Assembly (NCBI RefSeq): GCF_026213295.1
Contig: NC_079419.1
Location: 22,900,818 to 22,964,817, forward strand
Reading direction: 5' to 3'
DNA length: 64,000 bases
From: Gadus chalcogrammus
Taxonomy: Eukaryota; Chordata; Actinopteri; Gadiformes; Gadidae
Below the pieces are notes generated by a model, which did no database searches, was not told the origin of the DNA, and worked only from the letters and a program-made list of their open reading frames with translations. Positions 11,693 to 22,696 of this stretch are shown piece by piece; the stretch's first letter is position 1; the number at the start of each line of letters is the position of its first letter. The translations under genes were made by a program, and so were the position numbers.

Positions 11693-12661
11693 CAGGGCTC
11701 CAGACTAACTTTTTCCTTGGGTGCACTGGTGCGCCTAAATTTTTAATTTGGGTGCACCAGCACGTATTTATGGTGCACCCAAGTTTTGAGTTGTAGAGGG
11801 GGGGGGGTTGGACCGTGCCTGCCTTGCGCTGAGTTGTTGAGGGGGGGGGGGGGGTTGGACCGTGCCTGGTTTGCGCTGAGTTGTTGAGGGGGGGGGGGGG
11901 GGTTGGGCCGTGCCAGGCTTGCGCTGAGTTGTGGGGGGGGGGGGGCGGCAACCCGGGCAGCTGCACTGGTTGCACCGTCGATAATTACGCCATTGATTAA
12001 TAATATCTTGACCATTAAATAAATGCCTTAAATAAATGCGGAATCTGTCAAGGGATCGGTTCTGTCCCGAAAAAACCCTCTGTCTCCGAAGAGACGCCTG
12101 TGCGATAAGTGCGCCGAGGTCCATGCGAACACCCACAAATGGTGACGCCATTATCGGAGGAGGGGCTAGGAAGCTGCGCACGCCGATATAAGCAGCCGAT
12201 CTCCGGGTAGACTCGCTGAAAAGCTGCTCCCGACCAGGTTTGGTTGCGAGCGTAAGTCACCATGGTGATACAGCGACGCTTAAAGAGATCGACTTTCATG
12301 GTACAGCTAACCCAGGCTTTCAGCTCAACATACCTCGCTAACCCTCTAATCGAGCTTCGTAGTACAGGCCCAGGATTGGGCTTCGCGGGTTTGTTTACCG
12401 GCGTTGCTATTGTTACCGGTCTTGCGTGTCCCAACGGTTTATTAGGTGTCTAATAAATCGCTGTCTAATCAATACTACATTCACTGCCTCTTCCGTGGTT
12501 ATTACAATATTATGAATAGACTGCTCTGTAAAAAAAATAATAATAATAATTATACCAGATACATTTTCAGTCGCACCGGTGCGCCCAAATAAAATATTTG
12601 GTCGCACTACCCCGAATTCTAGGCGCATGTGCGCCCAAATTAGGCGCACTCTGGAGCCCTG
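11693..12661. mobile_element. Innermost hAT-like element of the nest
   Basis: Ends are CAGGGCTCCAGA (11693) and TCTGGAGCCCTG (to 12661). CAAAGACT flanks both sides (11685-11692 and 12662-12669), a perfect 8-bp duplication. Subterminal repeats GTGCGCC and GGTGCAC recur on both sides. The interior contains a poly-G tandem array and about 450 bp (12010-12460) of unrecognised sequence with a minus open frame (12434-12048) that has no family resemblance. Confidence 0.8.
11785..11945. repeat. Tandem repeat with long G runs
   Basis: Three to four copies of a roughly 50-bp unit built as GAGTTGTTGAG, a run of about 9 to 15 G, TTGGACCGTGCC, a short variable part and TTGCGCT. The G run grows from copy to copy. 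Proline-rich reading frames on the minus strand are repeat artefacts. Confidence 0.85.
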
Positions 12662-13023
12662 CAAAGACTACTCCCCCATCAGTCAGCAACGCCTTCCCAC
12701 CTCCGTTGACTGAAGGAGGTAGTGGGCACGGGGCGTTAGGCAGAGTGAATGACGGAGATCGACGGAGATCATCGGTGTTGTTCATGTGTGCAAGTGTGTT
12801 CATGGTAAGTTGGCAACTGTCACGAGACATACATTGCTTGAATAACAATTAAAAGAACATCCCCATCAATTCTCTAAAGTCGATAAGCATGACTTAATTC
12901 ATGACTACCATGTCCAGTTTTGCTGTTGTTACGTGTTAGCTGAGAGTGAAAAGGATTTAAAGGATAACTACAAGTAACCAATGTTAGGGAAATGTGTTTG
13001 TTTTGTTGCGCGTTTCTGGATTT

Positions 13024-13029
<6 letters not shown>

Positions 13030-13067
<38 letters not shown>
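13030..13067. repeat. (TA)n microsatellite
   Basis: About 19 TA units after a T run, inside the outer hAT element. Confidence 0.95.
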
Positions 13068-13069
<2 letters not shown>

Positions 13070-13719
13070 GCCGATATATCGGCATATCGGATTTTTAGAT
13101 CACTAAATATTCGTATCGGTATCGGCCTTAAAAATTCTATATCGGTCGGGCTCTAAATTCTACACTGTTCATTAAAAACGCAGTAATACTTTTAGAAATG
13201 GCAATACCAAATGGCCTTGCCCCTAAAATTACGAAATTCCAAGCCTGGCATATAGTAATATTTCAGTTATAGAATGTGATTTTATTGATAACCCTATGGA
13301 TTAGCATTAACTAAAGATATGTTCAGGTAATTTTAACCAAAGATTTTGTGTAAATGTTATACATTGCAACTTTAAGTAGCACTGATTTGCGGGCCTGTAT
13401 TTGAAGGATTCTTTCACTGCTAATGAAAAAACTGAAATGTTGAATTGCTTTGAATAAGCCCTTTATCATAACAACACAAAGGTGAAGAAAAGCGAACAGT
13501 GAACATAAGTGCTTCTGTGTGGACAAATGCACTGGCAAATTTTTTTATGTCTATGTTGCTGTCTTGTTTCCCTCTGTTGTCATGTGCAGGGGCAAGTCAA
13601 TTAACCACCTATTCATCCTGCTGCCTCTACCAACCAGCTCATCTTTTTCCACCAATCACCTCATCATTTCCCAGTGGGGAGGGGGGAGGCCTGTTACATA
13701 TCTGAAAGCCAGTTTGGTT

Positions 13720-13857
<138 letters not shown>

Positions 13858-13924
13858 GTTGAAGTTGGCCCTGTTTGTGTCCATGGAGAATTTTTATATG
13901 ATTACTAGATCCTTTGACTATATG

Positions 13925-13966
13925 CTAGATCCTTTGACTATATATCTATATAGTCAAAGGATCTAG
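13925..13966. repeat. Near-perfect 42-bp palindrome in AT-rich sequence
   Basis: Arms CTAGATCCTTTGACTATATA and its exact reverse complement are separated by 2 bases (TC). A further direct copy of the left arm lies just upstream at 13905, and smaller inverted repeats (around ATCTCAATTT/AAATTGAGAT and AGATCTCTATA/TAGAGATAGAT) follow up to about 14045. Confidence 0.9.
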
Positions 13967-14146
13967 AATCTCAATTTAGATAACCCCAAAATTGAGATAA
14001 TGGATATATATAAAGATCTCTATATTTAGAGATAGATATATAGAAACATAGAGCATTTAATGAATGACTGAATTAATGAATTAGTCCCATAGTTTCAATT
14101 CTCCCCCTTCATGCAATTGTTATGAACCATTTGTTGGCCCCAATAC

Positions 14147-14285
14147 GTCTATGTTCTATGTTGCCTATGTTCTATGTTACCCAACCATGTCTATGTTCTT
14201 TGTTGCTACCCAACCATGTCTATGTTCTGTGTTACCTCCCCAACCATGTCTATGTTCTGTGTTGCCTCCACAACCATGTCAGATT
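14147..14285. repeat. Short tandem repeat, unit about 37 bp
   Basis: Four to five imperfect copies of a unit containing CAACCATGTCTATGTTCTGT. The open frame 14151-14384 is made of this repeat. Confidence 0.8.
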
Positions 14286-15530
14286 TTGAGCAGACCTGGC
14301 CTTAGTTGGGCCAATCACAATCGTTTATCTAATATTGGTCCTATAATAATAAAAATGTCCTCTACAATAATCATACTATCATGACTTCACTTGAATAGTT
14401 CCTTGATATGACCCTCTCAACCTTAGTATCGGGTTTGTGAATAGCTTCCAGTCACTTTAACAGATGTTTGGAGAGCCATACAGCGAGCAGAGCATTGTGA
14501 TAAAATGGAACAGTGTGCGTTTATTTAATTAAAGCTGAGCATTGGCCTTAACATGCTTCAACAATATTATGCAATGCTAATCACATTGTCACTGTTTCAT
14601 ATGATACAAAGATCCTATCAACTGTTTCCCCTACCTTTAAGCCAGTCATAGTTACGTGATTTAAATTATTTATAATTATTGCAAAGCAAGCCAAACTATA
14701 GATATTCTGTATCTGTGTTCTCTTCTACAGTTTGAGGTCAGTTCAACACCAAACAATTCAGTGCAGTGTGCTTTTCATCTCCATTCTTCGATTCTGAGGA
14801 CAGGCGACAGGATGCCGTTTCAACAACTCCATGTAAATATGAATTCATTTTCTGTTAATATCAGAATTCCAATACAGGCGAATGGTTTAATCGATAAATA
14901 GCCTACATGATTATTTTCTCACTATTATTCCCTTGTCTGCCACAGAGTAGGAAGGAGAACTGAGGAGACAGAATGCAGCCGAGAAGAGAGGTGTTGAAAC
15001 AATGCAGTGGAGAGGACAACTGAGGGCGGCATGAGAGAGGCAGAGCAAAGAGTAGTAGAACATGTTTTTGGAATCTGAATAGGCTGGGTCATCAAGAAAA
15101 TCAAGAGGAAATAATAGGTAGATCTCTGCAATCTTATTTAAATTTAAAGAAACTTTGGTTGCAGCTCTCATGGTAATGAGAAGAAAGAAAAAAAGTAAAG
15201 CTCTCTGCTTTTGATTTTAACAGATGAGAATATCCTACAATATTGTGCAATGCATGAAATGTACTTTATTAATGAAAAATATGTGAGTTTAAGAACATCT
15301 TTGGTGATTATCTTATTGTTGTACCTCCCAGACCCCACCCTCCCCACCCAAGTATGGTTCCCCCAGTGAAACATTTCACCACTTGTTATAACTAGTTGTG
15401 GAGTGTCATTATATAGTTAGCACAAAATGGTTGTGAAACAGCTATAGCATAGTTATTACACCATGTGCGTATTGTTTTTATTTTGGGAGTATTTCTTTGA
15501 CACTTGAAACCAGCACCAAATGTAGGAAAC
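14286..15530. other. No gene or recognisable element
   Basis: AT-rich sequence without convincing coding frames. Frames at 14911-15171 and 15168-15374 (minus) have no family features. Confidence 0.5.
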
Positions 15531-17000
15531 ATGTCTGAAGGCATGGAGGAACTGAAGGCTCTGATGTGGCAGCTACGTCAGCTTAAGGCTGACAACTAAC
15601 AGTCACATGGACAAGTTTGGACCTCACCAACAGCGGGCTCTTCTGCAGAGCCCATGCCGCCCATCACTTCATTATTACCATCCTCAACAAAGAGGACCAC
15701 TCGTTCATGTTCCTCTGGAGCGGAAATGCCAGAGATTCAATGGAAATCTCTGTTGATTTTCTGACTGGAAATTAGTGGTGCAACGGTTCACGGGTTTCCC
15801 GTGATCCGTACGGACCAACCATCACGGTTCGGGACGCAAGTGATCCGCGGATCGGCTGATTAAAAAAAAAAGTTGTGCGTTGACGTGATCAGCGCATGTT
15901 TAGAGGACAATTCCGGTATTAACAACATCATCAAGTATCGTAGCGAAATACAGTTTCTGTTGTGTTTTATTTGGCGTTCCGTAAATCCCATTGAAACGTA
16001 AACCGGAACCGGAACCGGACGTCTTTAGGTTTGGTTGTAGTCTTTTCGCGTATCAACAGTAGGGCTAGAACCGAGCGAAAAGACTACAACTAACCCCCCT
16101 TGCAATGAGCATGAGTCTCCCAACCGAAATCAATGGATTTACAGAATGCCAAATAAAACACCACAGAAACTGTATTTCGCTACCAAACTAAAAAAAAGAA
16201 GATAAGGATGTCTGCATTGCCTTGGGAGAGTGTAGACTCTAAACTCCCCAGGCAATGCAGACATCCTGAATTGTAAATCCAGGGTTAGGGATTATTTACT
16301 ATCCTATCCATGTTAAAAAGAAGGAATAATGCCTCAAATTGCATTTTTTTTAAATATTGACCATGCTTGAATGAAGCAGGATTATTACCTAATTTTTCAC
16401 TTTATTTAGTTTTTACACAGTTAAAAGATTTTATTTAAAGTCACATTTGTCTTGTTATCTTTATTGTTGTTGTTGATCCGAAAATGATCCGACCCGTGAC
16501 ACAAAAACCGTGACCCGATCCGAACCGTGAGCTTTGTGATCCGTTGCACCCCTACTGGAAATACATAGAATAGTTAGAAGCGCCTCACAGGTGTTTGAAG
16601 GTCTGACATAGGCCGCTGGCTGAACAATAATTGTTTTTGTATGACTACATAGAGGGGGGTGTGAATCTGAAATTGACCCTTGTATACCCAACAGGAAATA
16701 CACCAGAGAAAGTGTTTGCACCAGTCCTCCCAGTTAGTTAGTTCTTCAGTGGGACCAGAGCGCAAGAGAACCATCACGAGACAATTCTTGCATTAAAGTC
16801 CTAAATGGATGTATTCATATGTAAAACACTTGGTGGGGATGTTCCAACTCGGAAGGGTTCTTTTTGACTAGTTCAAAGATGTTGTCCTAGATAATATGTT
16901 ACATAGAGAACTGAAGCAGCGGGTGTCCACTGAGCTCATTGTTGTTTGTCTCAATATTGCAAACAAGTGAGTGGAGGAAGCACTTGGTAAAGCTAGGCCC
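15531..17000 (+). pseudogene. Retrotransposon gag remnant, split by a hAT MITE
   Basis: The sequence at 15531 reads MSEGMEELKALMWQLRQLKA, then after a stop a proline/serine stretch and, in broken frames, sequence like the capsid start of fish gypsy-type Gag proteins. After the hAT insertion (15773-16554) a segment around 16890-16980 reads LHRELKQRVSTEL, resembling the RRELK region of the same Gag class. Many stops and frame changes. No LTR or pol is visible nearby. Assignment is by memory of the family pattern. Confidence 0.5.
15773..16554. mobile_element. hAT MITE, 782 bp, with foldback interior
   Basis: Ends TAGTGGTGCAACGGTTCAC and GATCCGTTGCACCCCTA are inverted copies, and CTGGAAAT flanks both sides (15765-15772 and 16555-16562), an 8-bp duplication. 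The interior contains a large inverted repeat (15940-16183) and a separate perfect hairpin (16205-16267). No coding potential. Confidence 0.88.
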
Positions 17001-17399
17001 AGAGTGTATTATTGTGATACATCCAAGCAGTATGATGTGAAACAAATGTGACAGCAGTAAAAACCGGCAGAGAAATTGTTTGGAAAGTTCCTAATCAAAG
17101 GACTTACCAGCCGCCCACCATAATGTGATTACAGTTTATCTGCAAAGAAATGTTTCCTATTAACGTCTCGCAAGGGTCTGGATTCAAAGATTTTGTCCAC
17201 GAGCTTGAGCCAAGGCACACAGTTCCTAGCTGCGCCACCATCCCCCACAGAGTTGTGAAACTATACGATACCACTGTAGAGAACATAAGAAAAATAAATA
17301 GTGGAGAAAAGTCACTGCACATTTAATAGACGAGGAATGTGAACTGAAAGACATTATTCTCAAACGACCGAAGCTCAGAAAAGTCTAACTGCCGAGAAT

Positions 17400-17705
17400 G
17401 TTGGACAGTAAAACGTGAGTCGGTACTCTATAACAACATGCTCATAGAGTGCAACGTGAGTCGTGAGTCTGTACTCTCTCCTACAACATACTCAGAGTAC
17501 AACGTGAGTCTGTACGCTCTTTAACAATGTAAGAAGAGAGTACAACGTCTTTCGGTACTCTCTATGACAACGTACTCAGAGACTACAACGTGAGTCGGTA
17601 CTTTATAACAACGTAATCAGAGAATACAATGTGAGTCGTGAGTCTGTACTCTCTGTAACAATGTACTCAGAGAGTACAACGTGATTCGGTACTCTCTGTA
17701 ACAAC
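17400..17705. repeat. Minisatellite of ACAACGTGAGTC/GTACTCTC units
   Basis: Six or more imperfect copies of a 50-70 bp unit that alternates AGAGTACAACGTGAGTC and GGTACTCTCTATAACAACG. Because AGAGTAC and GTACTCT are reverse complements, every unit is partly self-complementary. Confidence 0.85.
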
Positions 17706-17747
17706 TTTTAATTAGATTATAATGTTGCTATAAGTGCAGTATGCATT

Positions 17748-18800
17748 TTATTTAATTTGTTGGGATCGGTTTGTGTTTTGACCATCAGTGACAAAATCCA
17801 CCTTGCAGTCTCTTGCTCTCTCGCTGAGAAGAGTTGTGTACATTTCAAAGGAATAGTGAAAAAGGAAGTCAGGAGATGCTGGTGGGGAATCAACCTTTTT
17901 GGTAATGATATAAAAATTAAAGTGGGCAGAGTGCAGTATCATGGAGATGGCATCTCCCATACTCCTGTCCTGGTGGTATGCGAATTGGAGGGGATCTAGT
18001 GTGGGTTGTAAACAGGTTTTGAAGTGAGCTAGGCCAAGCCAACCGACGCACTTCATGATGATGGGGGCGAGTGTAACTGGGCAAAGTCAATAAGGATTGC
18101 TGCTGGGGAGTGTTTTGGCAGTTTTAAAGCATGCAGCTGGTGGGCTAGTGATGGGTTGATATGTCATTCCTGGCCTCAGTCAACTGTACATGGGTTTGTG
18201 GTCTGGATGCCTTGCCACATGCGCCTTGGGTCAGAGTTCTTCTTTAAGTGCTCCTCAATCCTTAGCTTGTAGCTATCCTTTACCTTTTTGGATGCTTTTT
18301 AGGTTAGCACTGGATGAACCATAGGGCTGAGCATCGATCTGAAGGCGATGTTGTGTCTTCAGTGGGACTCTGACCACTCTGTTCATCCATGGCTTCTGAT
18401 TAGGGAATGTAGTCATTTGTTTGAGGTTGGAGACCCTGTTGATGTTGAAAGTGATACAGTTCAGAACGGAGGAGGCGTATTAGCCAATGTCTGTGTGGGA
18501 GTTGAGTTTGGCCTGAGTGGCAAACACACTCGGGTCAGTGTGTTCAAAATGCTGCCGAAGTACAGAGTCTGCTCCCTGTAGACTTTATACGTCTGAGTGG
18601 TGAGTACTTGAGCAGCAGGAATAATGAGAGGTGGGTGAGGAGGACGGCTTTAAATGTATCAGCCATATTGGTGTGGAAATGGTCCAATATCCTGTCTCCT
18701 CTAGTGGGACAGGAGACATGTTTGTTGAATTTGGGGATCTGGGGGGTATAAGCTGCATCCGTGCACCAAGCTTTAGTTACATAAATGCACAATCGGTCTA
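17748..18800 (-). mobile_element. LINE fragment (endonuclease end to RT start), decayed
   Basis: Minus-strand frames read in order: the end of an endonuclease domain at 18792-18630 (KFNKHVSCPTRGDRILDHFHT), a linker at about 18340-18060 with KVKDSYKLRIEEHLKKN and MWQGIQTT, and the beginning of RT at 18056-17850 (LDPLQFAYHQDRSMGDAIS). These blocks match the layout of fish jockey/L2-type LINE ORF2. Stops and indels separate them. Confidence 0.7.
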
Positions 18801-19306
18801 TCGGTCCTTCCGACTGATAGAGGAGAGTTAGTTTGTTGATCGATTTGCCAAGATTGCAGAAAAACGATGTTTAAAGTTCCTGCCATTTGTACGATATGTA
18901 CGGAAAACTGAACTTACTCTTAAAGACTTGAGGCAAACAAGCAGATTAATACCTTCAGGGCTTCTTTGATGCACATGCTGCCATGGTATGATATCTCCCT
19001 TACTGCTCCTCAATGGAAATCCAGGGGTCCACCATTGCTAGTGATTATTTTAAAGAGAATTGGGACCCGCCCTAATGGGACTGCAGTAGTGCGTTAGTTG
19101 ATGCACTGTCCAACAAACCTAGCAACCTCAGCTAGCCCTAGTACAGCCAACAGGTTCTTATTAAAGGTCTAGAAGTATGTTCTTTACAGCCAGCTTTTTA
19201 GGCACGTCTGTCCGTCTCTTTGTTATGTGCTGGTTGAGTTGTGAGCAACCATATTTGAAAACTTGGTTTCTGGACAAAACTATTCAGGCCATTATTGTCT
19301 TATACT
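18801..19306. other. No gene recognised
   Basis: Possibly more degraded LINE sequence, but no motif is left. Short frames only. Confidence 0.4.
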
Positions 19307-19311
19307 TTACT

Positions 19312-19877
19312 TGTCATGGTCCGCCCCTGGTTTTTCCATTCACCTGCCTGCTAACCTGATCTCCCCTAATCAACCCAACCACCTTCACCTTTTCCCCCCC
19401 TATAACAGGTCCTCTCCTTTCACTCAGTCCTTGCCAGATTGTCTCTTGTTTCATTCAGAGCTTTCCTGCAACTCCTGATTGACTGATTGTCTATTCCACT
19501 CTGCCTGATAACGAACCCTTGCCTGTCTGACCTCCTGCCTGCCGTCCGGTCCCTGTCGGTCTGTCTGCTCCTTGGTCCCCGTCTCCTGATCCACCTGCCT
19601 GACTTCCTGTTATCGACCCTTCGCCTGCCTGACCTCCCGCCCGACGTCGAGTCCCTGTCGGTCTGTCTGCTCTCCAGTCCTTGACTCCCGATCTGCTCAT
19701 CTGCCCTCCCGTTTCCGACTCCTCGTCTGCTGACCCACCGATGATTCCCTGCCCACCTGTCGGTGACATTACTGTCTGCTCTCTGCCTGCCCGATCCTGT
19801 ACCGGAATAAATCCTTGAAACTGTCCTCAACTGTCGTCTGTCTGTGCACTTGGGTTCTGCCTAACCCCACCGTTACA
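19312..19877. mobile_element. Solo LTR with 5-bp target duplication
   Basis: Starts TGTCATGGTCC and ends CCCCACCGTTACA (TG...CA), with TTACT directly on both sides (19307-19311 and 19878-19882). An AATAAA lies near the 3' end at about 19806, as expected in the R region of an LTR. The inside has an imperfect tandem repeat of about 100 bp (CCTGCCTGACCTCC, CCCTGTCGGTCTGTCTGCTC). No internal retroelement sequence remains, so it most likely arose by LTR-LTR recombination. Confidence 0.75.
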
Positions 19878-20156
19878 TTACTAGTAGTAGTACACGTCGT
19901 AGTAGTACATGTCGAGCTACCAGTTGCTTCGACCGAGGAACGCAAAAAAGGCAGCATAAGTGTTTAAGGTAAACATTCAAACAACTTGAAATTCAAGTAG
20001 GAAACACCCCTATTTTAACACTGTAGGGGGTAACCTCTGCAAATGCTCAGAACTAGTAACATTCGTTTTGAGGCTAGCTACACCAGGAAATATGGACCGC
20101 CAATAGGAGTAAGTAAGGTAAATCGTTTTTGTGAACAGTAGCCCTTCGAAGCAGCA

Positions 20157-20672
20157 ATGTACAGACGGTTAGAAGTACGAAGAAATGGGGCAAAAATAAA
20201 AAGAATGGAACGAAACGTTACTGACGCACTGCTAATAACCAGAACAGGTACAAGAGAAGCAAAACACTGTGTTCCATGGTCAATTATAGACATGGGAGGG
20301 GTGGCTAAAAGACAGAAGGCGCAGATAACAGGAACATCAGAGGACTGGAAGAACACACCGCAGGTGTACCCCTACCGCTCAGAGTTGTTAAAGCCTTGTT
20401 GATGCACATGATAAAGAAGCATACAAAGGAAGTGCCAGCGCCAATCTGGGCCAATCGGTAAGACGCAACAGAGTGGACTCAGAAGGCCTCAGAGGACAGC
20501 AAACTATGGAAAGCGGTACGTGAGAAGTTCCAAGAGAATTTGGACCCGACCAAAATTGAAAGAGAAATTCTGAAAGATGAGGAATGCCCCTCAAGATTCC
20601 TCCTGTGGTTCCAAAGACGAAAGAAGGAAGAAACTCCAGAGGCACCATGGAACTGTAAAAGATCATGAGCAA
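20157..20672 (+). pseudogene. Possible retroelement Gag fragment
   Basis: The frame 20157-20402 and the stretch 20400-20660 (plus, one stop) read as a basic, then charged protein: KLWKAVREKFQENLDP, then IEREILKDEECPSRFLL. This recalls the capsid region of some vertebrate retroelement Gag proteins, but the resemblance is weak and no pol or LTR flanks it directly. It could also be an unrelated open stretch. Confidence 0.3.
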
Positions 20673-20765
20673 GAAGTGTCTGCCTTAAGAGGTCTAACGA
20701 ACAAATCAGCTGAACCAGGGAGCACTAAGTCGGACAGCATTAAACTGCTGTTTATTTGCCTACTG

Positions 20766-20865
20766 TAATAATAATAATAATAATAATGGATTGAATTTAT
20801 CTAGCGCTTTTCTAGACGCTTTTACAGGGAAGAGGCAACCTCACTAACCACCACCATTTGCCTAC
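20766..20865. repeat. (ATA)n plus teleost interspersed-repeat core
   Basis: About seven ATA units precede TGGATTGAATTTATCTAGCG and a CGCTTTTCTAGACGC motif, a pattern I recognise as widespread in fish genomes at LINE/SINE 3' ends. Confidence 0.5.
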
Positions 20866-20869
20866 TGTA

Positions 20870-21383
20870 GCCAAATAATAGACTAGCTTGTAATTTCAAA
20901 TATAAGAACGACTGAATTAGAACAGGCTACTACATAAAATTGGTTAGCTGGCTATAGCTACTTTAGCTAAAATAGCTGATAATGAGCTTATATATTTAAT
21001 ACATAAGCCTCAAATATATGATATAGCTAAAATATTATGGGTGGGTGTTACAATTTTGACAGACATATGGGTGATCATGATTGGATATGATTCTGCCCAG
21101 ACAGAGGTTACCAGGACTTACCAGGTTACCAGCCAGGCCTGAGGGTATATTCAACACTGGCGATACGCTGTTGCATCACAATGTTATCTTTTGTATCTGT
21201 TCCAATGATAACATCGTAGCTCAGTTTTCATACATTTTGCACCTACTTCAGTTTTTGTTTTATCACCAAACCCTCAACAAGCCTGTCTATAAAAAGTTTC
21301 CGTCTGCTCTGCCTCCCTGCACTGGACAGGCCCGCGCCAGAGACTGACTGAAGCCAGATCAGCGCTAACGCAGAGACCCTGAG
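20870..21383. other. No gene or recognisable element
   Basis: Unique-looking, AT-rich. The frame 21081-21347 has no family features. Confidence 0.4.
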
Positions 21384-21386
21384 TTA

Positions 21387-22003
21387 AGGCCGATTTATGC
21401 TCAGTTACGTAAGCGTAAGCGCAAGCGCAAGAGGCCCTTGCGCACCCCTTGCGCGACTTCTCACGTCTTGCGTGCGTCGGGGGATTTTTCTAGACTTGCG
21501 TCATTTTTTACGTAAGCTTTTACGCGAGCCGCGCAGCCTGCAAGGCTGTGATTGGTCTTCTGGTCTGGTTACTACTTCCTGTCTGGAAGGAGGGTGGGTG
21601 GTTTGATAGAATGGAACCCGGCAGGCTCATATACAAAAGCATTAACGTGAAGTGAAGTTAACTTTGCTGCCAACACATTATGTCGTTAAATGTAGAGAGA
21701 TATGTACATTTATACAACCCCAATGATCAACAACTTCATCACCCCTGTTCCTCTGTCTGTTGCCATCATTCACTGTGTATGGGGAGAACACGATCTGGCA
21801 CATAAACAAACCAACGACTCCCGCAGACAAAGACGTCATTCTCGAGGTCGTCTTCAACGAAAAACTTTACTCCACATATTACTCCACCTACTGTTCTGGC
21901 GGTAAATTGCTTGGCAACACGCGCAACCTAAAAGGGAGCATGAATTGCTTTGAGTAAATTTTGCGCAACAACGTAACACCAACGCTGAAGCATGCAGCCG
22001 CCT
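21387..22003. mobile_element. Harbinger-type MITE, about 617 bp
   Basis: The left end AGGCCGATTTATGCT and the inverted right end (AGGCGGCTGCATGCT read on the minus strand) are similar, and TTA flanks both sides (21384-21386 and 22004-22006). An internal plus frame (21760-21957, with NTIWHINKPTTPADKD) is probably a scrap of an accessory protein but is not assignable. Confidence 0.65.
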
Positions 22004-22009
22004 TTAGGG

Positions 22010-22690
22010 TCGCCAACCCGGGAAGCTGAGTAGTTTTAACAAAGGCTTACGTAGTGTTATTGATTGTCCCCAAGCAGCTTTGAGTCAATGTAACAGGTTT
22101 CGGAAAAGCAGCAGAGGGAGCTGCATACTAAGATCCTCCTCTATGAATAACTGCCATCGGGTATCAGTCCTCTGTGTCTAGTGGTGTATACCTGACCAGG
22201 AGACGGCCGGGCAGCATTACACCTCCATTAACAATAACCAACTAAATACATTTTAGTTAGGTTAATGTTAACGGAACCAGGGACGTCTCACGTTTCAAAA
22301 AAATGTGAGTCTCATGGACTCAAACCGCTGCTAAGAAGTTTATCCCGCTAGCTCTATAACAGTAACAAGCAAGTAAAGAACTGCGTGGCCAGTGTAGCTC
22401 CAGGGCTGGTGTTACCATACTGTGAAAAATATCACTTTTTTTTTTTTTCTCACAATATTTCTGGCATCCCTAATACTGATTTGTGAACTCCAGATTTATT
22501 CTATTCAGGGATTTGGGGGTTTGGGGTCCCCCCCCCCCTCAGAAAAATGAATGAATTGAATTTGGTAGATTTGATATAATCTATTCTGGTGCATTTTGGG
22601 GATGGCCACTACCTATTACCTATTACTCATTCAGATTCATAACCTACATCCTGACTTGCAGGGCCTGGACATCCTTACACTGCATATACA
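22010..22690. other. Mostly unassigned; contains a scrap of the 23.8-kb hAT family
   Basis: No gene. Around 22550-22620 the sequence TCTGGTGCATTTTGGGGATG and neighbours are an inverted copy of 24202-24232 inside the hAT element 23761-24374, so a truncated relative lies here in the opposite orientation. A poly-T and a poly-C tract lie near 22440 and 22530. Confidence 0.55.
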
Positions 22691-22696
22691 GACCTA

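Larger units (their letters stand above)
11371..12735. mobile_element. Harbinger-type MITE with TTA duplication
   Basis: Inverted ends CGCCCCGTGCCCACTACCTC (11371) and GAGGTAGTGGGCACGGGGCG (to 12735) match over about 20 bases. TTA flanks both sides (11368-11370 and 12736-12738), the 3-bp target duplication of PIF/Harbinger elements. No transposase is present. It lies within the hAT element 11187-13154 and is itself split by the element 11693-12661. Confidence 0.8.
11187..13154. mobile_element. hAT-like element with CCGATATATCGG-rich ends, holding two nested elements
   Basis: Ends are GAGCCCGACCGATAT at 11187 and ATATCGGTCGGGCTC up to 13154. AAATTCTA occurs on both sides (11179-11186 and 13155-13162), an 8-bp target duplication typical of hAT. 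The subterminal regions are full of CCGATAT/ATATCGG repeats on both strands. Internally it carries a Harbinger-type MITE, so the original element was about 0.6 kb and non-autonomous. Confidence 0.8.

Noticed and set aside
11553..12181. Proline-rich minus frames
   Set aside because: Caused by poly-G tracts of the tandem array at 11785-11945.
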